From NCBI GenBank assembly GCA_902496665.1, contig CABVBU010000003.1:62001-126000 (forward strand): DNA of 64,000 bases, given 5' to 3'. The notes beneath the pieces were generated by a model. The model did no database searches and was not told the origin of the DNA. It saw only the letters and a program-made list of their open reading frames with translations. Of the stretch, positions 33,704-41,590 are shown in pieces. Both the position numbers and the translations under genes were made by a program. This stretch comes from an uncultured Clostridium sp. (GTDB lineage: Bacteria > Bacillota > Clostridia > Lachnospirales > Lachnospiraceae). Each line of letters starts with the position of its first letter. Within the stretch, counting starts at the first letter, position 1.

Positions 33704-34253
33704 TTGCTGAAAGAGGATATGAAGCGCTACAGTGCTCCGTTTACTGGATACGAAAAGTTGATTTTTTTAATATCGAAACATAAACCTTTTAGGTCTGTGT
33801 TTTATTATCAAAATAAGAATACAAAATGGCGGTACATAGTAAAAGTTGTTTTTCCGCCACTTCAGACAGTGGAAATCGGAGAAATTATTGGGGGGGTTAT
33901 ACATCCCGCACTCTATAGCAGTGATATCCCCTTACAAGGCCGGTAAGAATTTGTCAGTGCTGCCGGGAGTTGTTATTGGTAAAAACGGGGAAGGTGACAG
34001 AAGTAAAACCAATCCTACGATTTTAGATAATGTTACCATTGGCGCAGGGAGTGTTGTGGCAAAGGATGTTTCATCGAATACAATTGTTGCTGGAAATTCT
34101 GCTCAAGTAATAAAAAATATAATTTTGACAAAGAGATTTGGAAAAAAAGAAGGAGGACTAAAAAGTGAAAGGTATCGTATTAGCCGGGGGCGCAGGTACA
34201 CGTTTGTATCCCCTCACTATGGTCACATCGAAACAATTGCTTCCTGTTTATGA
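33704..34253 (+). pseudogene. Serine-acetyltransferase-like O-acyltransferase, frameshifted at a G7 tract
   Basis: Two overlapping frames make one CysE-like hexapeptide acyltransferase. The first (from TTG 33704 or ATG 33719) gives LKEDMKRYSAPF, then FRSVFYYQNKN and QTVEIGEIIGG, then goes out of frame and stops at 33946. The second, open in the next frame, continues LYIPHSIAVISPYKAGKN, VLPGVVIGKNGEGDRS and VTIGAGSVVAKDV. The switch point is the run of seven G residues at 33890-33896. Six or nine G would give IIGG(G)LYIPHS, the expected family sequence. So it is either a phase-OFF gene or a decayed one. The second frame runs into the start of rmlA, to 34253. Confidence 0.8.
33890..33896 (+). 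repeat. G7 homopolymer at the frameshift of the second acyltransferase
   Basis: Seven G residues at the point where the reading frame switches. A length divisible by three restores the full enzyme. Confidence 0.9.
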
Positions 34254-35046
34254 TAAACCGATGATTTATTATCCACTTTCAACATTGATGTTGGCAGAAA
34301 TCAAAGATATTCTAATTATTTCGACATCACAGGATACTCCGCGTTATAAAGAATTGCTCGGTGATGGCCATCAGTTTGGCATCAATCTAACATATGCTGT
34401 TCAGCCGTCGCCAGATGGGCTTGCACAGGCTTTTATTATTGGCAAGGAGTTTATAGGTGATGATACCTGCGCTATGATACTGGGCGACAATATCTTTTAT
34501 GGCAATGGTTTGTTTGCACGTATGGATAATGCTAAGAGAATGGCAGAACAAGGAATTGCGACTGTATTTGGGTATTATGTAAGAGACCCGGAAAGATTTG
34601 GGGTGGTTGAATTCGATTCGGAGGGTAAAGTATTGTCCGTAGAAGAGAAGCCAAAGGCACCAAAAAGTAATTATGCAATTACCGGTCTGTATTTTTACCC
34701 TTCAGGTGTGGCATCACGTGCGGAGAGGGTTAAGCCGTCTTCCAGAGGAGAGCTGGAAATCACGACTTTAAATGATATGTATCTAAAGGATAATCTGTTG
34801 AATGTTGAACTGCTCAATCGGGGCTTTGCATGGCTAGACACTGGAACGATGGAAAGTTTACTGAGAGCGTCTGATTTCATTCATATGGTTGAGGAACAGC
34901 AAGGGGTTATGATATCCGCTCCTGAAGAAATTGCTTATAGATACAAATGGATTACAACGGAGCAGTTAAAAGAGGCCGCTGCGCTTTATGGAAAATCTCC
35001 TTATGGAGAGCATTTGAAGACTGTAGCGGAAGGAAAAATGAGGTGA
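34165..35046 (+). CDS. rmlA: Glucose-1-phosphate thymidylyltransferase
   Basis: RmlA makes dTDP-glucose from glucose-1-phosphate and dTTP, the first step of the dTDP-rhamnose and related deoxyhexose pathway. The 293-residue sequence has the nucleotide-binding GGAGTRLYPLT, the KQLLPVYDKPMIYYPLSTLM segment, ILGDNIFYG and the conserved EEKPKAPKSNYAITGLYFY. It starts at GTG 34165 with AAGGAGGAC upstream. It overlaps the readthrough end of the frameshifted acyltransferase. rmlB follows after 5 bp. Confidence 0.97.
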   Translation: MKGIVLAGGAGTRLYPLTMVTSKQLLPVYDKPMIYYPLSTLMLAEIKDILIISTSQDTPRYKELLGDGHQFGINLTYAVQPSPDGLAQAFIIGKEFIGDDTCAMILGDNIFYGNGLFARMDNAKRMAEQGIATVFGYYVRDPERFGVVEFDSEGKVLSVEEKPKAPKSNYAITGLYFYPSGVASRAERVKPSSRGELEITTLNDMYLKDNLLNVELLNRGFAWLDTGTMESLLRASDFIHMVEEQQGVMISAPEEIAYRYKWITTEQLKEAAALYGKSPYGEHLKTVAEGKMR

Positions 35047-35051
35047 GTATA

Positions 35052-36071
35052 ATGAATATTATTGTAACTGGCGGCGCCGGATTTATTGGAAGCAACTTTG
35101 TATTTCATATGCTGGATAAGTACCCGGATTACCGCATTATTTGCTTGGATAAACTGACCTACGCAGGCAATTTGTCAACATTGGCTCCTGTGATGGATAA
35201 CCCCAACTTCCGTTTTGTGAAGGCTGATATCTGTGATAGAGAGGCAGTATATAAGCTGTTTGAAGAAGAGCAGCCCGATATTGTGGTGAACTTTGCAGCA
35301 GAAAGCCATGTGGATCGTTCCATTGAAGATCCAGGTATCTTCCTGCAGACCAATATCATGGGTACTGCAACGTTGATGGATGCTTGCCGTAAGTATGGTA
35401 TTACTCGTTATCATCAAGTGTCTACCGACGAGGTGTACGGTGATCTGCCTCTGGATAGACCTGATCTGTTTTTCACGGAGGAGACTCCTATTCACACCAG
35501 CAGTCCGTATTCTTCGTCTAAAGCTGCAGCTGATCTGCTGGTGCTGGCTTATCATCGTACATACGGTTTGCCGGTGACTATTTCCCGTTGTTCCAACAAC
35601 TATGGCCCATATCACTTCCCGGAGAAGCTGATTCCTCTTATGATTGTTAATGCTCTGAATGACAAATCTCTGCCGGTTTATGGTGAAGGTCTAAATGTGC
35701 GCGACTGGCTGTACGTGGAGGATCACTGCAAAGCCATTGATTTAATCATCCACAAAGGACGTGTAGGTGAGGTTTACAATATCGGCGGCCACAATGAGAT
35801 GAAGAATATCGACATCGTGAAGATCATCTGCAAGGCACTGGATAAACCGGAAAGCCTGATTACATATGTTACCGATCGTAAGGGTCACGATATGCGCTAT
35901 GCCATTGATCCGACTAAAATTCACAATGAGCTTGGCTGGCTGCCTGAAACGATGTTTAAGGACGGCATCCAGAAGACTATCCAGTGGTATCTGGACAATA
36001 AGGAATGGTGGGAGACCATCATCTCTGGCGAGTATCAGAACTACTACGAAAAAATGTACAAAAATAGGTAA
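35052..36071 (+). CDS. rmlB: dTDP-glucose 4,6-dehydratase
   Basis: RmlB converts dTDP-glucose to dTDP-4-keto-6-deoxyglucose. The ATG at 35052 gives 339 residues and starts at the Rossmann motif VTGGAGFIGSNFVFHML; the longer frame from 34947 overlaps rmlA and is not used. The catalytic STDEVYGDL and YSSSKAAADLLVLAY (YxxxK) are present, as is SNNYGPYHFPEKLIPLMI. It sits between rmlA and rmlC. Codon use is GC-richer than in the neighbouring transferases. Confidence 0.97.
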   Translation: MNIIVTGGAGFIGSNFVFHMLDKYPDYRIICLDKLTYAGNLSTLAPVMDNPNFRFVKADICDREAVYKLFEEEQPDIVVNFAAESHVDRSIEDPGIFLQTNIMGTATLMDACRKYGITRYHQVSTDEVYGDLPLDRPDLFFTEETPIHTSSPYSSSKAAADLLVLAYHRTYGLPVTISRCSNNYGPYHFPEKLIPLMIVNALNDKSLPVYGEGLNVRDWLYVEDHCKAIDLIIHKGRVGEVYNIGGHNEMKNIDIVKIICKALDKPESLITYVTDRKGHDMRYAIDPTKIHNELGWLPETMFKDGIQKTIQWYLDNKEWWETIISGEYQNYYEKMYKNR

Positions 36072-36083
36072 GGAGGAGTTCAT

Positions 36084-36686
36084 ATGGGACAAATTACAGT
36101 TACAAAGGCACCGATAGATGGGCTATATGTAATTGAGCCTACTGTACATGGTGACAGCCGAGGATATTTTGTTGAAACATATAACCAACACGATATGCAT
36201 GAGGCCGGATTGGATATGGTGTTTGTCCAAGACAATCAGTCCATGTCACGCAAGGGCGTATTGCGTGGGCTTCACTTTCAGAAACAATTTCCACAAGGAA
36301 AGCTAGTGCGTGTAATTCAGGGTTCTGTTTTTGATGTTGCAGTTGATTTGCGTGCGAATAGTAGAACTTATGGTCAATGGTATGGGGTAGAGTTAACGGA
36401 GGAAAATGGTAAGCAGTTCTATATTTCGGAAGGGTTTGCACACGGTTTTCTTGTACTAAGCGAAGTCGCAAAGTTTTGTTACAAGACAACTGATTTTTAT
36501 CATCCTGGTGATGAAGGCGGCGTGGCATGGAATGATCCTGAAATTGGTATTGTATGGCCGCAGCTTATCGGTAAATATAAAGGAAATGCATCCGCTGACG
36601 GCTATCAACTCATGGATGGAACTCAGTTAAATCTAAGTGAAAAAGATCAGAAGTGGATGGGCTTAAAAGACACATTCAAATTCTAA
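36084..36686 (+). CDS. rmlC: dTDP-4-dehydrorhamnose 3,5-epimerase
   Basis: RmlC inverts carbons 3 and 5 of dTDP-4-keto-6-deoxyglucose. The 200-residue cupin shows DSRGYFVETYNQHDM, the VLRGLHFQ histidine motif, VFDVAVDLRANSRTYGQWYG and FAHGFLVLSEVAKFCYKTTD with the active-site Tyr and Asp. AAGGAGGAG precedes the ATG. It follows rmlB by 12 bp. The last gene of the rhamnose pathway, rmlD, is not evident; the next gene is a different short-chain enzyme that could perform the final reduction. Confidence 0.96.
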   Translation: MGQITVTKAPIDGLYVIEPTVHGDSRGYFVETYNQHDMHEAGLDMVFVQDNQSMSRKGVLRGLHFQKQFPQGKLVRVIQGSVFDVAVDLRANSRTYGQWYGVELTEENGKQFYISEGFAHGFLVLSEVAKFCYKTTDFYHPGDEGGVAWNDPEIGIVWPQLIGKYKGNASADGYQLMDGTQLNLSEKDQKWMGLKDTFKF

Positions 36687-36700
36687 AGGAGAAACCAAAA

Positions 36701-37534
36701 TTGAAAATATTAGTGACTGGTGCAAATGGATATCTGGGACAGGGGATTGTAAGAAGTATCTTGAATAATGGCCATTGTGTTGTAGCTACGGATTTTAACA
36801 CCCAGTTTGTAGATGAGCGTGCAGAAAGAATTGTCTGCAATTTATTTGAAGTTGATAACCCGTATAGTTTCTTTGGCGAACCTGATGTGCTTCTCCATTT
36901 GGCATGGAGAGACGGGTTTGTTCACTATTCCAGTGCGCATATTGATGATCTTCCTAAGCACTATGCGTTTATTAAAAAAATGGTTGATGGAGGTATTCAA
37001 CAGGTTGCTGTTATGGGAAGCATGCACGAAATTGGCTTCTTTGAGGGTAGCATAAATGAAAGCACTCCTTGTCATCCTACGACTCCGTATGGAATTGCAA
37101 AGAACGCATTACGCGATTTAACACAAATGATATGTAAGCAAAAAAATATTGTGTTCCAGTGGCTACGTGGCTATTATATTGTTGGTAATTCTAAGTTTGG
37201 CAGTTCAATATTCTCAAAGATTACAGCGGCCGTAGATGAAGGAAAGACAGAGTTTCCATTTACCTTGGGTCAAAATCAATATGACTTTATTGACTACCCT
37301 GATTTCTGCGCACAGGTTGCCGCAGTAGTTGGTCAGAAAAATGAGCAAGGGATTATTAATATTTGCTCAGGCAAACCAGAAAAATTGGCAGATAGAGTTG
37401 AGCGCTTTATTAAGGAAAATGATTATAGAATTAAGCTGCAATATGGAGCATTTCCAGATAGACCGTATGACTCCAAGGCAATTTGGGGTAATGACACAAA
37501 AATCAGAAAAATCATGGAGAACCAGACAAATTAA
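36701..37534 (+). CDS. NAD-dependent epimerase/dehydratase (possible 4-keto-6-deoxyhexose reductase)
   Basis: An extended SDR of 277 residues. It has the N-terminal KILVTGANGYLGQGIV, the MGSMHEIGFFEG segment, the catalytic TPYGIAKNALRDL (YxxxK) and a C-terminal substrate domain. The TTG at 36701 is chosen because AAAGGAG (36685-36691) is correctly spaced and the Rossmann strand begins there. It follows rmlC, in the place where rmlD normally lies, but it does not look like a typical RmlD. It may reduce the 4-keto group to give rhamnose, 6-deoxytalose or another 6-deoxyhexose; this is inference from position. Confidence 0.75.
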   Translation: MKILVTGANGYLGQGIVRSILNNGHCVVATDFNTQFVDERAERIVCNLFEVDNPYSFFGEPDVLLHLAWRDGFVHYSSAHIDDLPKHYAFIKKMVDGGIQQVAVMGSMHEIGFFEGSINESTPCHPTTPYGIAKNALRDLTQMICKQKNIVFQWLRGYYIVGNSKFGSSIFSKITAAVDEGKTEFPFTLGQNQYDFIDYPDFCAQVAAVVGQKNEQGIINICSGKPEKLADRVERFIKENDYRIKLQYGAFPDRPYDSKAIWGNDTKIRKIMENQTN

Positions 37535-37586
37535 ACGATAGACCAGCTAATGACGCGTTTTTGCCGCGTAGAATGGGAACTGTATC

Positions 37587-38122
37587 ATGGGCATAATAAA
37601 TAAAATATGGAAATATATAATGAAGCGCCAAAACCCGATGCGGTATGCTCGCAAGATGGGCGTAGTGCTAGGTGAAAACTGCAGACTTATTGGATTACCA
37701 GATTGGGGTAGTGAGCCATGGTTGATTTCTATTGGAAATCATACAGAGGTTTCCTTTGATGTAGCTTTTATAACTCATGATGGTGCTACCTGGTGTTTTA
37801 GAGATCAAGATGAGTATAAGGGAACATTAAAATTCGGAAGAATTCGAATTGGGAATAACTGTTTTATTGGTGCCCGCAGTACGATTTTACCAGGTGTTAC
37901 AATTGGTGATAATAGTATCGTGGCAGTGGGAGCGGTGGTGAATAAAAGTATACCCTCCGGAGAAGTGTGTGGGGGGGGGTACCAGCCCATTACATCATGA
38001 AAACAAAAGACTATGCAGACAAGTGTAAAGAAAATACTCCTATCTATGATTTAGAAAACTATCGGAAGAATTTTCGTGAGGAGGTTAATTTGATCTGCGA
38101 TAGGATGGAACATAGCATGTGA
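37587..38122 (+). pseudogene. Hexapeptide O-acyltransferase with C-terminal frameshift at a G9 tract
   Basis: The first frame encodes 137 residues: a basic lead, ISIGNHTEVSFDVAFITHDG with the active-site His, and GNNCFIGARSTILPGVTIGD through PSGEVCGGG, then YQPITS and a stop at 38000. The break is at nine G residues (37971-37979). With seven or ten G the frame continues as VPAHYIMKTKDYADKCKEN and on to a stop at 38122, matching the usual end of this family (GGVPAKYI, then a short tail). So the observed state changes the C-terminus by about 40 residues. It may be phase-variable or a simple mutation. The short form keeps the beta-helix and could retain partial activity. Confidence 0.8.
37971..37979 (+). 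repeat. G9 homopolymer at the frameshift of the third acyltransferase
   Basis: Nine consecutive G residues between TGT (Cys) and TACCAG. Seven or ten would join the upstream frame to the canonical family C-terminus. Confidence 0.9.
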
Positions 38123-38186
38123 AATAAGGGATAGGGTCCGACAGCGAGGATAGTCTAGGTAATTAGGAGAATATTATTGGGTTCCA

Positions 38187-38203
38187 TTGGGGTCAGACCC
38201 CAA
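38187..38203. repeat. Perfect GC-rich palindrome TTGGGGTC-A-GACCCCAA
   Basis: An 8-bp perfect inverted repeat around a single A in the 212-bp gap between the third acyltransferase and the nucleotidyltransferase. A related GGGTCCGAC lies about 50 bp upstream. It is followed by an AT-rich stretch with a T run after 38215, so a terminator function is possible but weak; it may also be the scar of a small element. Confidence 0.5.
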
Positions 38204-38334
38204 GAAGAAATAATTTTTTTCTAAAGAAACTATAAACGAAAATGAAAGCATAGGCTACTGGCGCTGCTTTAATAATCACAAAAATCTTTGTGGAAGGCAT
38301 GTTGAGTAGGCTTCAAGGCATGGAAAGGAGAACT

Positions 38335-39237
38335 ATGAATACAACATTACTTATCATGGCTGCTGGTATCGGTAGCCGCTTCGGAACGGGAATCAAGCAG
38401 TTGGAGCCGGTAGATGCTTCTAACCATATTATCATGGATTACTCGATCCATGATGCAATCGAGGCAGGTTTCAATCATGTGGTATTTATCATCCGCAAGG
38501 ATATCGAGAAGGAGTTCAAAGAGGTCATTGGTGATCGCATTGCCTCCATTTGCTCTTCTCATAATGTAACTGTTGACTACGCTTTCCAAGATATCAACGA
38601 CATTCCGGGAACTCTGCCGGAAGGACGTACAAAGCCGTGGGGAACTGGACAGGCTGTGCTTGCAGCAAAGGATGTCATCAAGACCCCGTTCATCGTCATC
38701 AATGCAGATGATTACTATGGCAAGGAAGGCTTCAAGGCTGTCCATGAGTATTTGGTGAATGGCGGAAAGTCCTGCATGGCAGGTTTTGTGCTGAAGAACA
38801 CGCTGTCTGATAATGGTGGCGTGACCCGTGGCATCTGCAAGATGGACGAGCAGAGTAATCTGACTGAGGTTGTGGAGACCAAGAATATTGTAAAAACTGC
38901 AACTGGGGCAGAAGCAGACGGCATGGCTGTGGATGTGAATTCTCTGGTATCCATGAACATGTGGGGCTTGACTCCAGATTTTCTGGATGTACTGGAAAAG
39001 GGCTTCAAAGAGTTCTTTGAGAAGGAAGTCCCGGGCAATCCTCTGAAAGCAGAGTATCTGATCCCTATCTTCATCGGCGAACTGCTGGAGCAGGGAAAGA
39101 TGTCAGTGAAGGTTCTGAAAACCAATGATACCTGGTACGGCATGACTTACCATGAGGATGTCGCAGCAGTAAAGGACAGCTTTAAGAAGATGCTGGAGAA
39201 TGACGTGTATAAGGCTGACCTGTTCAGTGATCTGTAA
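38335..39237 (+). CDS. Sugar-phosphate nucleotidyltransferase family protein
   Basis: A 300-residue GT-A-fold nucleotidyltransferase. The N-terminus LIMAAGIGSRFGTGIKQLEP is the nucleotide-binding motif of this class, and FIVINADDYYGKEGFKAVHE carries the metal-binding aspartates. It differs from RmlA and GalU in the middle, so the sugar phosphate is not clear. AAAGGAG before the ATG at 38335 fixes the start. Codon use is GC-rich like uge, ugd and rmlB. It closes the recognisable polysaccharide genes and is followed after 6 bp by a VanZ protein. Confidence 0.85.
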   Translation: MNTTLLIMAAGIGSRFGTGIKQLEPVDASNHIIMDYSIHDAIEAGFNHVVFIIRKDIEKEFKEVIGDRIASICSSHNVTVDYAFQDINDIPGTLPEGRTKPWGTGQAVLAAKDVIKTPFIVINADDYYGKEGFKAVHEYLVNGGKSCMAGFVLKNTLSDNGGVTRGICKMDEQSNLTEVVETKNIVKTATGAEADGMAVDVNSLVSMNMWGLTPDFLDVLEKGFKEFFEKEVPGNPLKAEYLIPIFIGELLEQGKMSVKVLKTNDTWYGMTYHEDVAAVKDSFKKMLENDVYKADLFSDL

Positions 39238-39243
39238 ACAACG

Positions 39244-39855
39244 ATGAAAGAAACGATTGATTTACTCGGAAAGATCCTCACAAACATCCTGACTGCACTC
39301 TATGAGCCGTTTGGATTCTCACTCCTGATCTCCTTCCTTGCAATGTTTTTCTACTTGTATGCGTATGAGCCTCAAAATGCCGGAAAAGGTTGGAAGAGTG
39401 CCATAGTGACATGGTATCAGAATTTCAAAGAGAGCGTGTTCTTCCGGAAGCTGTTCTTACTGGCTTTTGTGACATCGATGATCCTGTTTAGAACCCTGTT
39501 AAATCGGAACCTGTGGATGAATCCTTTATCCGATGTTATGGGCGGTTGGGGCATCTGGGAGACTGTGAACGGAGAGAGACAGCTAACCACTGAGTGCATC
39601 GAGAATGTGATCATGATGGTGCCGTTTAGTTCGGTAGTGGCGTGGACGTTCGGAGAGAAGATTGGGAACGGTTGGAAGAAAATACTGTGGTATAGCGGAA
39701 AGATAGCGTTCGTCTTCTCGATAAGCATAGAGATGCTGCAATTATTGCTTCGATTGGGAACGTTCCAGCTATCCGACATCTTCTATAACACAGTCGGCGG
39801 AGTAGTAGGTGGTTTGGTGTACTATGCGACGATGAAGCCAAGAAAGCGTCTGTAA
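39244..39855 (+). CDS. VanZ-like membrane protein
   Basis: A 203-residue integral membrane protein with the VanZ family core. Helices at about residues 20-40 and 70-85 precede TECIENVIMMVPFSSVVAW and a C-terminal helix pair (IEMLQLLLRLGTFQLSDIFY, then NTVGGVVGGLVYY). VanZ proteins raise resistance to teicoplanin and lipoglycopeptides in some hosts by an unknown mechanism; most genomic copies, such as this one, have no known role. It is the last gene of the exopolysaccharide transcript. A second, diverged VanZ gene is at 43074. Confidence 0.85.
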   Translation: MKETIDLLGKILTNILTALYEPFGFSLLISFLAMFFYLYAYEPQNAGKGWKSAIVTWYQNFKESVFFRKLFLLAFVTSMILFRTLLNRNLWMNPLSDVMGGWGIWETVNGERQLTTECIENVIMMVPFSSVVAWTFGEKIGNGWKKILWYSGKIAFVFSISIEMLQLLLRLGTFQLSDIFYNTVGGVVGGLVYYATMKPRKRL

Positions 39856-39961
39856 AAGAGTATAGTTTTGTGATATACTAAAAAAAGACTTTTATGTTGT
39901 TCTCATACCTACACAATACTTAATTTAAACGATTATAATTTTGGAAAGAGGTTTGTGTCCT

Positions 39962-40291
39962 ATGCCCAGAACTAAAGGTAGTAAGAATAAGCCCAAAACT
40001 GTGACTGCAGATTTTGCAACACAGATTGCAGAAAAGCAGTCCGCAAAGGAAGCACTCACAGCCGAGATCACATCCATTACCGCTAACATTGACACTTTGA
40101 AGGCTGACCTGAAAGAAAAGAAGACTGCTCTGAAGAAGGCTGAAAAAGAAATGGCATCCTTGGAAGCGAAGAAAGCAAAGGCAGATGCTAAGGCCGCTGA
40201 AGAAGCTAAGAAGACCGAAGCAGAGGCTGTGCTGAAGAAGTTGCTGGCAAGCGGCATGAGTGCGGATGAAATCCTCGAAAAACTGAAATAA
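39962..40291 (+). CDS. AT-hook-like, coiled-coil small basic protein
   Basis: A 109-residue protein of no named family. The N-terminus PRTKGSKNKPK resembles the AT-hook motif (R/P-x-KGSKNK) seen in small bacterial chromatin-type proteins. Residues 20-90 form an Ala/Lys/Glu heptad coiled coil (LKADLKEKKTALKKAEKEMA), and the C-terminus SGMSADEILEKLK resembles an H-NS-like end. GGAAAGAGG precedes the ATG; an in-frame TTG at 39941 is less likely. A terminator follows, so it is monocistronic. A nucleoid-associated, silencing role next to AT-rich acquired DNA is an inference. Confidence 0.6.
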   Translation: MPRTKGSKNKPKTVTADFATQIAEKQSAKEALTAEITSITANIDTLKADLKEKKTALKKAEKEMASLEAKKAKADAKAAEEAKKTEAEAVLKKLLASGMSADEILEKLK

Positions 40292-40297
40292 GATATG

Positions 40298-40341
40298 CCG
40301 TGTGGACAAACTGAACTCCAGGAGTTCACACGGTAATTTTT
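40298..40341 (+). terminator. Intrinsic terminator after the coiled-coil gene
   Basis: CCGTGTG (40298-40304) pairs with CACACGG (40327-40333); an inner ACTCC/GGAGT pairing and a following AATTTTTG complete it. Confidence 0.8.
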
Positions 40342-40394
40342 GAAGGTATCTGTATAGTTTGCAACGGAAATAAAAGAATTGGAGCGTAAGAAAA

Positions 40395-40778
40395 ATGAAT
40401 TTATCAAAAATACACCACATCGCAATCATCGTATCTGACTATGAAGCTGCAAAGAATTTTTATGTGAACAAGCTGGGATTCTCTGTTATCAGAGAAAACT
40501 ATCGCCCGGAGCGTAAGGACTGGAAACTGGATCTGCGTGTCAACGAATACACAGAGCTGGAGATTTTCGCTGAGGAAAACCCGCCGAAGCGTGTGAACCG
40601 CCCGGAGGCATGTGGTTTGCGTCACCTTGCGTTTTGCGTTGAGAGCGTGGAACAGACAGTGAAAGAACTGGCAGCAGTCGGAATTAAATGTGAGCCGATC
40701 CGGGTTGACGATTATACCGGCAAAAAGATGACTTTTTTCCATGACCCGGACGGACTGCCGCTGGAGCTGCATGAGTAA
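40395..40778 (+). CDS. VOC (glyoxalase-like) family protein, YaeR type
   Basis: A 127-residue single-domain vicinal-oxygen-chelate protein with two beta-alpha-beta modules. Likely metal ligands are His8 in IHHIAIIVSDYEAA, a Glu in YTELEIF, the His in CGLRHLAFCVES and the Glu in LPLELHE at the end. This is the compact YaeR/SMU.1112c-like group, whose members are often called lactoylglutathione lyases without proof. GGAGCGTAAG lies upstream of the ATG. It is separated from the coiled-coil gene by a terminator and followed 2 bp later by an unrecognised gene, with which it may be cotranscribed. Confidence 0.88.
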   Translation: MNLSKIHHIAIIVSDYEAAKNFYVNKLGFSVIRENYRPERKDWKLDLRVNEYTELEIFAEENPPKRVNRPEACGLRHLAFCVESVEQTVKELAAVGIKCEPIRVDDYTGKKMTFFHDPDGLPLELHE

Positions 40779-40780
40779 TT

Positions 40781-41590
40781 ATGGGAGAAAAAAGAGCGTA
40801 TAAATCTCGGAAGCCAGGCGGCGGCCGGAAGAAGCTGAAGCCGGAGTATGATGCTGGGAAGAATCTAAAAGAGCAGATGGAAAGTGCTGTGGCGCTTTAT
40901 GAGGAGGACTGCTCCCTCCGATCCATTGCAGATGTGCTAACCCTGAATCCCATCAAAGTAAGAAAGCTGCTCATCACGGCTGGTGTATATGAATCGGATG
41001 TGGCGGAGAAGGTACAGGATACCTTTAAGGAGTATCGAGAAACCCAGAACTATAAAGAAGCCATCCTCTCAACCGCAAATACTCTTCAACTTTCCAAAGC
41101 CTCCGTTACCTCGTACCTGCCATATCAGAAAGGCGTGTACTTCCCGAGTACAGCAGATAAAGAAAAAATTAGTGTTGGAGCAGAGCGGAGGCGGAGATAC
41201 AGAGCAGTAAGAAAACTGAGATCAGAGCCAACAGAGGAGCACCTGTGGGAGACGGTCTTGCTTTATTCTGGTGTGCGCTTTAAAACCTATTCCGGCTTAC
41301 CCTTTACCTATGAAATACGAAAAGGCAGAAGCGGCGAATACACAAAGGAACTGTGGATCGACCGCCGGGAGAAGAGTAAAAGCCTGGCGTGGAGTTCTGT
41401 GCTGCTGGCACTGCGGAATATGAAAAAGGTGGGAGAAGTGGTAGAACGCCCGAAAGCTCTGGGGGATATCCGGGGAGTGACCTACATATACGGAATGTTC
41501 TATCGGTTCGGACTGATCGATGTGCCGGAAGAAGTGAAGGAGAAGATAAAGAAAAATGATCGAGGCAATAAATACCAGAAGAAGCATTAG
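40781..41590 (+). CDS. Unrecognised helix-turn-helix protein, copy 1 of a tandem pair
   Basis: I cannot name the family. The 269-residue product has a basic lead (RAYKSRKPGGGRKKLKPEYD), then a probable helix-turn-helix at about residues 40-70 (EDCSLRSIADVLTLNPIKVR), a second helical segment with LQLSKASVTSYLPYQKG at about 105-125, and a conserved C-terminal domain (GVRFKTYSGLPFTYEIRKGR, ELWIDRREKSKSLAWSSVLL). No catalytic motif is recognised. A paralogue of similar length and order, about two-thirds identical by eye, starts at 42284. The nitroreductase fragment overlaps its last 35 bp. DNA binding is an inference. Confidence 0.7.
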   Translation: MGEKRAYKSRKPGGGRKKLKPEYDAGKNLKEQMESAVALYEEDCSLRSIADVLTLNPIKVRKLLITAGVYESDVAEKVQDTFKEYRETQNYKEAILSTANTLQLSKASVTSYLPYQKGVYFPSTADKEKISVGAERRRRYRAVRKLRSEPTEEHLWETVLLYSGVRFKTYSGLPFTYEIRKGRSGEYTKELWIDRREKSKSLAWSSVLLALRNMKKVGEVVERPKALGDIRGVTYIYGMFYRFGLIDVPEEVKEKIKKNDRGNKYQKKH

